From: Pseudomonas graminis
GTDB taxonomy: Bacteria > Pseudomonadota > Gammaproteobacteria > Pseudomonadales > Pseudomonadaceae
NCBI RefSeq assembly: GCF_004364335.1
Contig: NZ_SOCR01000001.1
Coordinates: 186,001-250,000, forward strand
Length of the DNA: 64,000 nt
Direction of reading: 5' to 3'
Part shown: positions 33,404 through 42,244 of the stretch, piece after piece
How the letters are laid out: the number at the start of each line of letters is the position of its first letter
Position numbering within the stretch: the first letter of the stretch is position 1
Position numbers and translations under genes: made by a program
Notes under the pieces: model-generated
Database searches by the model: none
What the model saw: the letters and a program-made list of their open reading frames with translations, nothing else
What the model was told of the DNA's origin: nothing

Positions 33404-35155
33404 TCAGACGAGCGCAACCTCCGGATGATCCTGAGCCACGCCGACCAGCTCCACTGACGCCGCATCCGCTGTCGTGGATGGGCTGGCCAACAACGCGGGT
33501 GTGTCGGCAAATACCACGGACTTCGATGGGAGCCCGGCTTTGAAATCACCGTCCAGCACCAGTTCGAACCGATGCCCTTGCACGTCGGCGTCCAGGTCTT
33601 TCAGGTAGACCCGGGTGTGCTCGGCGTTGGTGGCGAACTTCAAGGTGCCGTCATGGCCGTCGCCGAAACCGGTAAAACCGAGGCCCGACACATCGATTGT
33701 GTCGTGGGCGGCATCGAAGTCGCCGATGCGGTCGGCATGGCTGGCAGTCGCCGTCCGGTAGCTGTCGGACACTGAGGTAAACAGAAACAGATCCGAGCCC
33801 GCGCCGCCAAACAGCACGTCGGCATCGGCGCCGCCGATCAGGGTGTCGTTGCCGCTGCCGCCCAGCAGTCGGTCATGGCCGGCGCCGCCCCAGAGCAGGT
33901 CCGCCCCCGATCCGCCGTCGAGGGTGTCTGCCCCGTCCTTGCCATTGATCGAGTCGGCCTTGGCCGTGCCATTGAGGGAATCGCCGGCACTTGCGCCGTC
34001 GATGGCGTTCAGCACAGGGTTGGTCCCGACGTGGTCGCCCCCGCCTTGCAGCGATACGGCGCCCTGTTGCAGATGGGCGAAGGTGTTGCCGTATACCGAG
34101 GTGCTGCCGGTCTGACCGCTCTCCTCTGCAACCCCAAACGTGCTGTTGTCGCCGCCTGTGATGATGTTGTCGGCGAAGGTGTTGTGATCAGACGGATGAA
34201 GCTTCCCGGAGACGCCGCCGCGATCGTCGAAGGGCTGGAGCAGCACTTCAGCGATGCCGGCTTTCTGCGCGTTTTCGTGAATCAGATTGCCGCGAACCTC
34301 AACGTCCGTGCTGCCATAGACACGCACGCCGGAGGTGCCGTTGTGGTGAATGTCCACGCCGCTGATATCAACGCCATTGGACAGCTTCACCAACACGCCT
34401 TCAGCCGCATTGCCGTACACCTCGCCACCTTCGATGGTGATGTGGTACGGCGAGGGAATGTTTTCGCTGCCGCGCTGGACGACGATGCCGCCGCCACCGT
34501 TGTCGTGGGAGACGTTGTTCAGCAGCGCCAGGTCGTGGGTGGTCGTGACGACATTGAAACCGTGGCGGTCATTGTCGTAGGCCAGGTTATTGCGAAACGT
34601 GCTGTCGATCAGGTAGTCGGCAACGAAGCCGTCCAGCCCGTTGCCGTGGGACACGCTGTTTTCGATAAGCATGTTCGCGGTGCGCTCGTGGGGGTCGAAG
34701 CCGTAGCCCGAGCAATCACGGATCTCGACGCCGGAGAGCGTGACATTGCTGTCCTGACCCGGCTGCCCTGGCAGAAAGCCGTTGTACCAGCCATCGACCT
34801 TGCCGCTGGTGTTGTCTCGATTGCCGTCGAGGGTGAGGTTGCTCACGCCGAAATCGTGGGTCGCCTCTCCGCTGGCCGAGCGGATGATGCCGGTGACCGC
34901 CTGGTCGGTGCCGTCTGCCAGCTTGAGCACCGTGGTGCCCATGCCCTCGCCTTTGATGAACACATTGCTTTTGAGCATCAGCGCGCCGTCGGCTGGCTTG
35001 TCGCCCGGGGTCAGGCTCCAGGTGCCGGCAGGAATGTAAACGTCGCCGCCGCCGGCTTTGGCCGCCGCATCGATGGCGGCCTGAATGGCTGCGGTGTCAG
35101 ATGTATGTCCATCGCCAACTGCACCGTAGTCTCGGACATTGAATTGCAGTGTCAT
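33404..35155 (-). CDS. AlgE-type mannuronan C5-epimerase (A-R modules)
   Basis: A 583-residue extracellular enzyme that converts D-mannuronate to L-guluronate in alginate. The A-module (about 1-385) is a parallel beta-helix opening FNVRDYGAVGDG. It keeps the catalytic set of AlgE4: Tyr151, Asp154 and His156 in YGFDPHE and Asp180 in DGFVADYL. The R-module has RTX nonapeptides (GGSGADLLWGGAGHD and others) and the AlgE C-terminal block SDSYRTAT, GFTGFGDGHDGTLKF, VYLKDLDADVQGHRFEL, which binds Ca2+ and serves type I secretion. One A plus one R makes it AlgE4-sized. No export genes lie nearby. An ~45-residue non-RTX tail follows. Confidence 0.94.
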   Translation of the reverse strand: MTLQFNVRDYGAVGDGHTSDTAAIQAAIDAAAKAGGGDVYIPAGTWSLTPGDKPADGALMLKSNVFIKGEGMGTTVLKLADGTDQAVTGIIRSASGEATHDFGVSNLTLDGNRDNTSGKVDGWYNGFLPGQPGQDSNVTLSGVEIRDCSGYGFDPHERTANMLIENSVSHGNGLDGFVADYLIDSTFRNNLAYDNDRHGFNVVTTTHDLALLNNVSHDNGGGGIVVQRGSENIPSPYHITIEGGEVYGNAAEGVLVKLSNGVDISGVDIHHNGTSGVRVYGSTDVEVRGNLIHENAQKAGIAEVLLQPFDDRGGVSGKLHPSDHNTFADNIITGGDNSTFGVAEESGQTGSTSVYGNTFAHLQQGAVSLQGGGDHVGTNPVLNAIDGASAGDSLNGTAKADSINGKDGADTLDGGSGADLLWGGAGHDRLLGGSGNDTLIGGADADVLFGGAGSDLFLFTSVSDSYRTATASHADRIGDFDAAHDTIDVSGLGFTGFGDGHDGTLKFATNAEHTRVYLKDLDADVQGHRFELVLDGDFKAGLPSKSVVFADTPALLASPSTTADAASVELVGVAQDHPEVALV

Positions 35156-35338
35156 AACGTGCTCCGTTTCAACTGAAGAGACGGGTGCAGTATGGGCATG
35201 CTGTGTGAAAGGCAGGTCATCTGACGGGATAGGTGACGGGCGGTGGGGAAATCCCGTGCTCGGTCTCTCCCCTTTTCAGCGCAGGCATGGGATCAAAGCC
35301 TTCGCGACCCAATCGGGTCGCCGAGTCGCGTGCGGTTC

Positions 35339-35431
35339 GTAGGACCGGCTTTAGCCGGGAAAGCGTCAGGTGTCATACCGCGAATTTGAGGGTGGTCAGA
35401 CCGGCCCCTTCCCGGCTAAAGCCGGTCCTAC
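35339..35431. repeat. REPIN between epimerase and M48 protease
   Basis: GTAGGACCGGCTTTAGCCGGGAA (left) pairs with TTCCCGGCTAAAGCCGGTCCTAC (right) around a ~45-bp loop. The rest of the 35156-35478 gap shows no gene. Confidence 0.9.
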
Positions 35432-35478
35432 TATTCACACGCCTGATGTGTCCAAATGTCGCTGCAAGCTGTTTTCAT

Positions 35479-37671
35479 CTAACCAGCCTTCAATTCCCCA
35501 TCCTGCTCAAACCGCTGCTGCAGCAAATGCCGCGCTGCACCCGCGTTGACGTAGCTCCCGATCAGTTCGGCCAGCTCGAGGAGCTTGAGCTTTTTGTCAT
35601 CGCGGCAGAACTGGGAGAGGGGCAACATCAACCAGCGTTTCTTCTTGTTGAGCACGGCATCAGGCGAGAAAAACGAACGTGGGGTCAGCTCCGGCAGCGG
35701 TGCGTCGTGTTCAAGCAGAACAGTCAGCATGAGCACATTGCCGACGTGAAGGCTGAAATCGGCAATGTCGCGAATCGGCAGAGGCGCTTTGAGGTTGGCG
35801 AACACGAAGTGATCCGGCGTCAGCAGCAGCGCGGTTTTGTGGGCGCGTCTGAAGAAGCGCAATCCAAAGGGCAACGTGCACAGCGTGATGAGCAGAGCGA
35901 CGCCGCCACCGACAGAGAACGGCAGCGGATCATGCCCTGCAACCCCCGAAAACAGCAGTGGGGCAAGCAGCAGAGCCAGCCCCGCCAGCGCCGACAGGCC
36001 ACTGAACCCGAGCAGGATCTGACCCCGCAAGCGCGCCCCTTCGTGCAGTGCTACGTCGCCGGTTACGTTGCCGGCGTGGGTGCGCAACGCCTCCACGATG
36101 GCAGCGTCCTGCTGAACATGATGGGTCAGGTAGTCCTGGGTCAGGCGACTGCGCAACACCTCGGGCTGAGCGAAATAGCGGTCCATGGCAGCGCAGGCCA
36201 CTGCGGGATCCAGCGGCCGCGTGCCCGTGCGCACGGCGTCGTCGATCGACACCTTGAGGGACGCCACGCGCTCGCCGTTCGAAGGATGCGTGTCTGACGG
36301 ATGCGGCAGCTGCGTGGCCATTTCCTCGTCCGACAGGGTCAGTGGCTGCGCAGCCATCTCATGCAGAAGTGACGTGGGCAGATCCTGAACGGCGCTCTGC
36401 TCCGGCGTCAGATGGGCGGCTTGCGCGATGTGGGTCGCCAGGCGGTCCTGAAGCAGCGGATCGATGGCGGAAATGCGCACCAGCGCCGAAGCGGCCGCCA
36501 GATTGCCCGCCAGCTGCGCACCGGCGGCGTCGGCTTCCAGCTCGCGCACACGGCTCCAATGCATCACCGCGTGATCGAAGCTTTCCATGAACCAGGCACC
36601 GAGCATGAACGCCGGGTGCAGGGTCGCGCGCTGCAGCCATTCACTGTCGACCAGGGTCTGGCCGATCACCACCAGACTGCGCTCGATGCCGTGGTAAATC
36701 GGCACGAAGCGCATGCTGAACTCGGTATCCGCGCCAGCAAAATGCCCCAGCTCGTGGCCGATGACCGCGGTGGTCTCGGCTTCATCGAGGATGCCCAAGT
36801 ACACCAGCGGCACATGCAGGGTGCGGCCCGCCAAGGTGGTATTGGCCGGCGCGAGGAGGATGTCGCCGGAGGTGACGTAAAAGCCGGCGGCCATGCCCAG
36901 CACGATGTGGTCGGGCGGCAGTGCGCCCAGTTTCCGGGCCAGATCGTTGACGTAAGCCCAGAGCACCGGCGCCTGTTCGGCGCTGACCGCCTCCCCCATC
37001 ACGTCCATCGGCGTGGGCTGGAACATGTTGAGCATGACGCGCAATTGCGTGCCCATCTGCCAGATCGAGTACAGGCAACCGGCGACCAGGACCATGGCGA
37101 AGAACATGAACTTCATTTCGCCTGCCGACAGTCGCCCGACATGCCAGGCACCCAACGCTTCGAATGCAACGATGGCGGCAATGGCCGCCCCCATGACCAC
37201 CACGTGACCGACCAGAACGAAGGGCAGCAGCCGGGTCACGCGGGTGAAGCTGTGCAGCAGTTGTTCCCGTGATTGCATGGCACGCCGGCCTGCCCAGGTG
37301 AGGGCAAGCAAGCCGAGCCCGCCCACCAGGGCAGCCAGTAAACCGAGGATGATGGTGCCTCTTGCCAGCCAGACCATGACGTTGGTCAGCGGCAGCAAGG
37401 TGTCCAGCTCGTCCTGCATCTCAGTGACGCGGGACAACGCCATCTTCACTTCCATTTTCTCGCCGTCGCCGACGTCGACCATCACCGGTCGTGAACCGCT
37501 CTTGTCGGCGATGGCTTGGAGTTCTGGAAGAAATCCGGCGAGGTCGGCTTGATAGGCGACATACTCGGCGCGGTCGTCGGTGCTGCGTTGCAGCTGCCAG
37601 ACACCGACCAGATTCAGCGCCAGCGGGAATAAGACCAGTACCGCGATCAGTTTCAGCTTTTTCACGTTCAT
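35479..37671 (-). CDS. M48-family membrane metalloprotease
   Basis: A 730-residue inner-membrane protein. Helices lie near residues 7-25, 100-128, 150-172 and 187-205. The zinc motif HELGH follows in TTAVIGHELGHFAGADTEF with the third ligand Glu in RVRELEADAAGAQLAG. Two more helices lie near residues 565-585 and 592-610, and the last ~110 residues are soluble. This resembles HtpX/Ste24-type proteases of envelope quality control, but is much longer, so substrates are unclear. It is transcribed after the DUF3053 gene in the same direction with a 136-bp gap. Confidence 0.85.
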   Translation of the reverse strand: MNVKKLKLIAVLVLFPLALNLVGVWQLQRSTDDRAEYVAYQADLAGFLPELQAIADKSGSRPVMVDVGDGEKMEVKMALSRVTEMQDELDTLLPLTNVMVWLARGTIILGLLAALVGGLGLLALTWAGRRAMQSREQLLHSFTRVTRLLPFVLVGHVVVMGAAIAAIVAFEALGAWHVGRLSAGEMKFMFFAMVLVAGCLYSIWQMGTQLRVMLNMFQPTPMDVMGEAVSAEQAPVLWAYVNDLARKLGALPPDHIVLGMAAGFYVTSGDILLAPANTTLAGRTLHVPLVYLGILDEAETTAVIGHELGHFAGADTEFSMRFVPIYHGIERSLVVIGQTLVDSEWLQRATLHPAFMLGAWFMESFDHAVMHWSRVRELEADAAGAQLAGNLAAASALVRISAIDPLLQDRLATHIAQAAHLTPEQSAVQDLPTSLLHEMAAQPLTLSDEEMATQLPHPSDTHPSNGERVASLKVSIDDAVRTGTRPLDPAVACAAMDRYFAQPEVLRSRLTQDYLTHHVQQDAAIVEALRTHAGNVTGDVALHEGARLRGQILLGFSGLSALAGLALLLAPLLFSGVAGHDPLPFSVGGGVALLITLCTLPFGLRFFRRAHKTALLLTPDHFVFANLKAPLPIRDIADFSLHVGNVLMLTVLLEHDAPLPELTPRSFFSPDAVLNKKKRWLMLPLSQFCRDDKKLKLLELAELIGSYVNAGAARHLLQQRFEQDGELKAG

Positions 37672-37807
37672 GTGGCGGCTCTCTTCACTGCGCCGCCGAG
37701 TGCCATCCCTGGCGCGCGCATACGTCCTTGACCAAAGGCCAGACGACCTTTGCGTGCTTTACGACATCGAGGGCTGAGGAATCCTCGGGGCTTTATCAGG
37801 TCGGCAT

Positions 37808-38509
37808 TCAGCGACCCAACATGACGGCCTGCATGCGTATCTGTGCTTCCTGGACCGCCTTGGCTTTAGCATTCAGGTCCTGCAGCAGCGTGTTCAATTC
37901 AGCCTGCACTTTGGGGTCCGTCACTTGGATCACCGAACCATTGATCTGGATCTGCGCCTTGTGAGCGTCAACGTAGTCGGCCACTTTAAGGCCCGATTCG
38001 AAGGTGCCGTTAACCTGCGGCATCACGGTCAGAAAGGTGTTGGCCGGCACCGTGACGGTGCGGTCATAGGCGCTGTCGTACACCGTTTTCAGATCGTCCG
38101 GCTGTTTGAGCTGGGCATGGGCTGCGTCGGCTTTCGCCAACTCCTGCTTAAGCTGCGCAATCAAGTCATTCACGCCGGTTTGCACCGTCTTCAGATCATC
38201 GCGGCGCTCAATCACATCACCCAATGAATGGAACGCGCCTTTCTGCACGAAGCCGTTGAGGGGTTTGATGCTGGCGTCCATCCCGCTGTTGAAGTCGGTG
38301 ATCACGGCGTAGTGCTGGGTGTAATCGCCGAAAGACTTCGATTCTTCAGGTGTCAGCTTGGGCACGTGCACGCCCGGCTTGTCGATGATGCGGGTTTGCA
38401 GGAACTGCTTGAACGCGGCGCGCTGGTCAGGCTCGCTGCTGCCGCAAGCGGTCAGTAGTAGCGGCAGTGCGAGGGCGAGTAGCCAGTGGCGGCTGAATGA
38501 GACGGTCAT
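37808..38509 (-). CDS. DUF3053 family lipoprotein
   Basis: A 233-residue predicted lipoprotein. The signal peptide (SRHWLLALALPLLLTAC) ends in the lipobox LTAC with Cys about 20 residues in. The mature part is helical with long heptad-like runs (DLIAQLKQELAKADAAHAQL; LNTLLQDLNAKAKAVQEAQI). It matches DUF3053, the family of E. coli YiaF. Function is unknown. ATG 38509 is used because GGAGA lies nine bases upstream; the 15-codon longer form would bury the signal peptide. Confidence 0.83.
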   Translation of the reverse strand: MTVSFSRHWLLALALPLLLTACGSSEPDQRAAFKQFLQTRIIDKPGVHVPKLTPEESKSFGDYTQHYAVITDFNSGMDASIKPLNGFVQKGAFHSLGDVIERRDDLKTVQTGVNDLIAQLKQELAKADAAHAQLKQPDDLKTVYDSAYDRTVTVPANTFLTVMPQVNGTFESGLKVADYVDAHKAQIQINGSVIQVTDPKVQAELNTLLQDLNAKAKAVQEAQIRMQAVMLGR

Positions 38510-38642
38510 TGTCGGAGAATCTCCAGGAAGTAAACAAACCGGTGGCAGATGCATTCTGCTGCGGGGCGGTACGGCGTTCGGGCTCAGTCGGCAGCTTGCC
38601 TATGCCGATGAACCGACTGTAAGCGTGATGCTAGATAGCTTA

Positions 38643-38688
38643 CGCAAAAATAAATTCCTTTTGGATCCTGTTTTTTTGTATTTTTGCG
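38643..38688. promoter_or_regulatory. Perfect inverted repeat in the hscC upstream region
   Basis: CGCAAAAATA (38643-38652) and TATTTTTGCG (38679-38688) are perfect 10-bp complements around a 26-base spacer containing a T-run. TTACGCA occurs at both flanks (38640 and 38694). It is the most AT-rich stretch of the area and lies about 110 bases before the leader ORF, so it may be a promoter with a regulator site, or an RNA hairpin. Confidence 0.5.
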
Positions 38689-38796
38689 AAATGTTACGCA
38701 GTCGGCGCAGTGGGTCCGAATGAGCACTTGAACCCCTCGCGATGACCGTTCTCAAATTCCCGCACACCGCCACCTGACTCAAGGAAGACAAAGATC

Positions 38797-38862
38797 ATGA
38801 ACCTCATACCGCTCATCAACGCCCACGGTTCCTCATGCCTGTACCCAGGCACTCACCCATGA
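38797..38862 (+). CDS. 21-residue leader ORF coupled to hscC
   Basis: AAGGAAG precedes ATG 38797 by ten bases. The 21-codon frame (MNLIPLINAHGSSCLYPGTH plus Pro) ends in a TGA overlapping the hscC ATG (ATGA at 38859-38862). The hscC start has no ribosome-binding site of its own, so ribosomes probably reach it by re-initiation from this ORF. The peptide itself is unknown to me. Confidence 0.5.
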   Translation: MNLIPLINAHGSSCLYPGTHP

Positions 38863-40556
38863 TTGTCGGGATTGACCTCGGCACGACCAACAGCCTGGTC
38901 GCGGTCTGGAAAGACGATGCCAGCATGCTGGTGCCGAACGCGCTGGGCCAATTACTCACGCCGTCCGTGGTCGGGCTGGACGATGAGGGCCGGATTCTGG
39001 TCGGGCAAGCCGCCCGCGAACGCCTGCACACCCACCCTTCTCTGACCACCGCGTTGTTCAAACGCCACATGGGCAGCGCCCACACAACCACCTTGGGCAA
39101 TCACACCTTTCGTCCCGAGGAGCTTTCGGCGCTGGTGCTCAGAAGTCTCAAGGAAGACGTCGAGCGTGCCTATGGCGAAACCGTCGTCGAGGCAGTCATC
39201 AGCGTCCCGGCCTACTTCAGCGATGCCCAGCGCAAAGCCACGCGTATCGCAGGGGAACTGGCCGGCCTCAAGGTCGACAAGCTGATCAACGAGCCCACTG
39301 CCGCCGCACTGGCGTTCGGCTTGCCGCAGCACGGCAAGGAATGTTCGTTTCTGGTGTTCGACCTGGGTGGCGGGACGTTTGACGTGTCGATTCTCGAGCT
39401 GTTCGAGGGCGTGATGGAGGTCCGCGCCAGCGCGGGGGACAACTTCCTCGGTGGCGAAGATTTTGACCGGCTGCTGGCCGAGGCTTTCGTTCGTACCCAG
39501 GCCGACCAGCCAGGCTTCCCCGCCCCCGAATCCATCGTTCACGCGCTGCATCGCGAGGCCCAACGCCTGCGCATCGCCCTGGGTCAGGTCCGTAGCGACG
39601 CGTTCGTGCTGCGCGTGGATGGCCGGCAGTGGCAGCAGACCTTCACCCAGGAGGACATGGCCGCGCTGTATGCACCGTTGCTCGAGCGGCTGCGCAATCC
39701 GGTCGAACGCGCCATGCGCGATGCCAGGCTGCAGGTCGGCGATCTCGACGAAATCCTGATGGTGGGCGGCACCACGCGTATGCCGCTGGTGCGCAAACTG
39801 GCAGCCGGCATGTTCGGGCGCTTTCCTTCTATTCAGCTCAACCCGGACGAAGCCGTGGCCCACGGCGCAGCGATACAGGCGGCGTTGAAATCCCGGGATG
39901 CAGCCCTGGAAGAAGTAGTCTTGACCGACGTCTGCTCCTACACCCTGGGTATCGCGACCTCACACCAGGTCGGTCAGCATTTTGAGGGCGGGCACTATCT
40001 GCCGATCATCGAGCGCAACACCACCGTACCGGTCAGCCGGGTGGAAACGGTCTGTCCCGTCGACGACACACAAACCAGCGTGATGGTGAAGATTTTCCAG
40101 GGCGAAAGTCGCCTCGTGCGCGACAACATACCCTTGGGGGAACTGGAAATACCGCTACCGCCGCGCAGCGGTGGCAATCTCAACCTCGATGTACGGTTTA
40201 CCTACGACAACAACGGCATTCTCGAGTGTCAGGTCACCATTCCCAGCACCGGCGAGCAGTCTGCACTGGTCATCGAAAACAACCCCGGCGTGCTCAGCCC
40301 CAAAGAAATTGCCCAGCGCCTGCAAGCACTCGCTGCGCTCAAGGTTCATCCGCGTGATCAGCAGATCAACACGCTGTTGACGGCGCGCCTGGAGCATCTC
40401 TATCAGGAGAGCCTGGGCGCGCGCCGCGAGCTGATCGATAACTGGGCAAGCCAGTTTCAGCGCGCCCTCGACAGTCAGGACGATCGGATCATCCGGCAGA
40501 CGCGCACCGAGCTGGACGAGCGGCTTGGCCAGCTGGAACGCGGCGGTTGGCACTGA
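38859..40556 (+). CDS. hscC: HscC-type Hsp70 chaperone
   Basis: A 565-residue Hsp70, shorter than DnaK (~640) as expected for HscC. The ATPase domain has IGIDLGTTNSLVAVW-like phosphate loop 1, VPAYFSDAQRKAT, NEPTAAALAFG, VFDLGGGTFDVSIL and VGGTTRMP. The substrate domain follows (VPVSRVETVCPVDDTQTSV, EIPLPPRSGG) and the helical lid is short. HscC (Hsc62) is a specialised Hsp70 that works with a dedicated J-protein. Such a J-domain gene starts three bases after the stop. Translation likely depends on the 21-codon leader. Confidence 0.87.
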   Translation: MIVGIDLGTTNSLVAVWKDDASMLVPNALGQLLTPSVVGLDDEGRILVGQAARERLHTHPSLTTALFKRHMGSAHTTTLGNHTFRPEELSALVLRSLKEDVERAYGETVVEAVISVPAYFSDAQRKATRIAGELAGLKVDKLINEPTAAALAFGLPQHGKECSFLVFDLGGGTFDVSILELFEGVMEVRASAGDNFLGGEDFDRLLAEAFVRTQADQPGFPAPESIVHALHREAQRLRIALGQVRSDAFVLRVDGRQWQQTFTQEDMAALYAPLLERLRNPVERAMRDARLQVGDLDEILMVGGTTRMPLVRKLAAGMFGRFPSIQLNPDEAVAHGAAIQAALKSRDAALEEVVLTDVCSYTLGIATSHQVGQHFEGGHYLPIIERNTTVPVSRVETVCPVDDTQTSVMVKIFQGESRLVRDNIPLGELEIPLPPRSGGNLNLDVRFTYDNNGILECQVTIPSTGEQSALVIENNPGVLSPKEIAQRLQALAALKVHPRDQQINTLLTARLEHLYQESLGARRELIDNWASQFQRALDSQDDRIIRQTRTELDERLGQLERGGWH

Positions 40557-40559
40557 CCC

Positions 40560-42158
40560 ATGGACACGACTCTCGATTGCTGGAAGATTCTCGATCTCCC
40601 CGCCCGCTCCGATGAGCGCAGCGTCAAGCGGCAGTACGCCAAACTGCTGAAGGTCACCCGCCCGGACGAAGACCCCGTCGCGTTTCAGCAACTGCGTGAA
40701 GCCTACGAGCGCGCATTGCATCTGGCCCGCGAGGGCGACGATGGCGTCGGGGGTGACGCTTCGTTTGTACAGGCCTCAGCAGCGCCTCTGGTGCAAAGGC
40801 CTGCGCCGGTCACTCGGCCAGTGGTGCGTTCCGCTCAGGAGCAGGCCGCTGAGCTGCTCGATACGTTTGACGACGCTGCCGTGGATCAATGCTGGAATGA
40901 GGCGATCGCGCGTGGCATTGAAGCAACCGTCGAAGCCCTGCTGTTCGTGCGTTGCGTGCAGGCGCCGGACGCGCACTCGAACCTGTTGCACTGGGGCCTT
41001 GAAACCCGCCAGTGGCTGACACCCTGGCAGCAGGTTCGCCCGCGGGATGCCGATCAGCAGCGGCTTGGCCATTTGCTCTCCATGGGGTTGTACCGCCGGC
41101 TTGAGCAGTACATGGCGGCCGGCGAAGAAACACGCTTCATCGGGTGCCTTGAGCACCACAGTCGACAAGGGTGGCTGGGCGATTTGGCGCGTCGCCAGAC
41201 GCTTCACGTGCAGGTGCTCGATCTTTTTCTCGAACACAAGAACTGGTCCCCCGCTTTGTTTCAAAGGGTCCTGCAGATGTTCGGCTGGGACACTGAGGCA
41301 GCGGCTGTTCCTATCGTCGATGAGCAATGGCACACCCTGCTTGCGCGCAACGAAGAGAAGAAATGGCTCGACGAACTGCGGGCGCTGGTGCGCGAGGGCG
41401 AGCAGCATCCCAACCCGCGCGGCAATGCAGCTGCGCTGTTCCTGACGGGTTCATCTGCAGAACGCCTTCAGGCACGCGTCGCGACATTCACCGAGGCTGA
41501 CTGGCAGGCTTGCGAACAACTATCCGAGGCGTTCACCCTGCGGTTTCCCGACTGGCCAAGGAGGTTCCCGGACCACAATCCGTGGTTCTGGAAAGCACTG
41601 GTGGGCCCGGAAAGTCCGCCGCACGTCACGCAGCGGGCGGGCATTGTTCTGACCATTGCCCTCGCACTGAAATGCATACTCCCCGTCCCCGCCGCTCTAC
41701 TGCTCCTTGCGGTCTTATCGCCGCTCATCTTGATGGCAGGGATAGTGCTCACTTACGTCGGCAAGAAGCTGTATGAGCCCTGGGTCAGATTCACGGAGTC
41801 CTTCTACGATGAGGATCAACGCTTCAGCGCATGGTGCGCACGCCAGACCCTGACGCGAAATCGGCGTTATCTGGTGATCCGCAACGGCGTACCGGTGCTG
41901 GCCCTGGCCTTTTTGCTCTGGAAATGGCTGGGACTTCTGGGGGTGGCCACCTACGTCATCACTGGCCTGATCGGCAGACTGCAACCCAAAAGTGCAGTGC
42001 CAGTGGATCGCCAATATCGCTGGCGCAAGCCGCTGCAGGCGATCTACCGGATCGCCGGACTCAGCCGTCTGCAGTGGCTGTTCTGCATCGTCATGGTGGG
42101 TGTGATTGTATATGTGCAGCTGGACATGCCCGACACTGTGCTGACGCGAGGCACCTGA
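40560..42158 (+). CDS. J-domain membrane protein, partner of HscC
   Basis: A 532-residue protein. The N-terminal J-domain (about residues 5-60) reads CWKILDLPA...SVKRQYAKLLKVTRPDEDPVAFQQLREAYERAL; the universal HPD tripeptide is RPD here. A ~300-residue helical region follows, then hydrophobic segments near 365-385, 388-410, 445-470 and 505-525, so the C-terminal part is membrane-embedded. It would recruit and stimulate HscC at the inner membrane, as DjlC/Hsc56 does in E. coli (family knowledge). The three-base spacing from hscC supports a functional pair. Confidence 0.82.
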   Translation: MDTTLDCWKILDLPARSDERSVKRQYAKLLKVTRPDEDPVAFQQLREAYERALHLAREGDDGVGGDASFVQASAAPLVQRPAPVTRPVVRSAQEQAAELLDTFDDAAVDQCWNEAIARGIEATVEALLFVRCVQAPDAHSNLLHWGLETRQWLTPWQQVRPRDADQQRLGHLLSMGLYRRLEQYMAAGEETRFIGCLEHHSRQGWLGDLARRQTLHVQVLDLFLEHKNWSPALFQRVLQMFGWDTEAAAVPIVDEQWHTLLARNEEKKWLDELRALVREGEQHPNPRGNAAALFLTGSSAERLQARVATFTEADWQACEQLSEAFTLRFPDWPRRFPDHNPWFWKALVGPESPPHVTQRAGIVLTIALALKCILPVPAALLLLAVLSPLILMAGIVLTYVGKKLYEPWVRFTESFYDEDQRFSAWCARQTLTRNRRYLVIRNGVPVLALAFLLWKWLGLLGVATYVITGLIGRLQPKSAVPVDRQYRWRKPLQAIYRIAGLSRLQWLFCIVMVGVIVYVQLDMPDTVLTRGT

Positions 42159-42244
42159 GACCAAGCCGCTTCGTGGAGAAGTTGCACAGGAAGGCCTGGC
42201 CGTAAAAAATGGAGGCCCCCTGGCAGCGGCATCGCAGGATGGCG

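Noticed and set aside
33875..35176. 433-residue frame opposite the mannuronan epimerase
   Set aside because: Antisense shadow of a gene with clear catalytic and RTX motifs.
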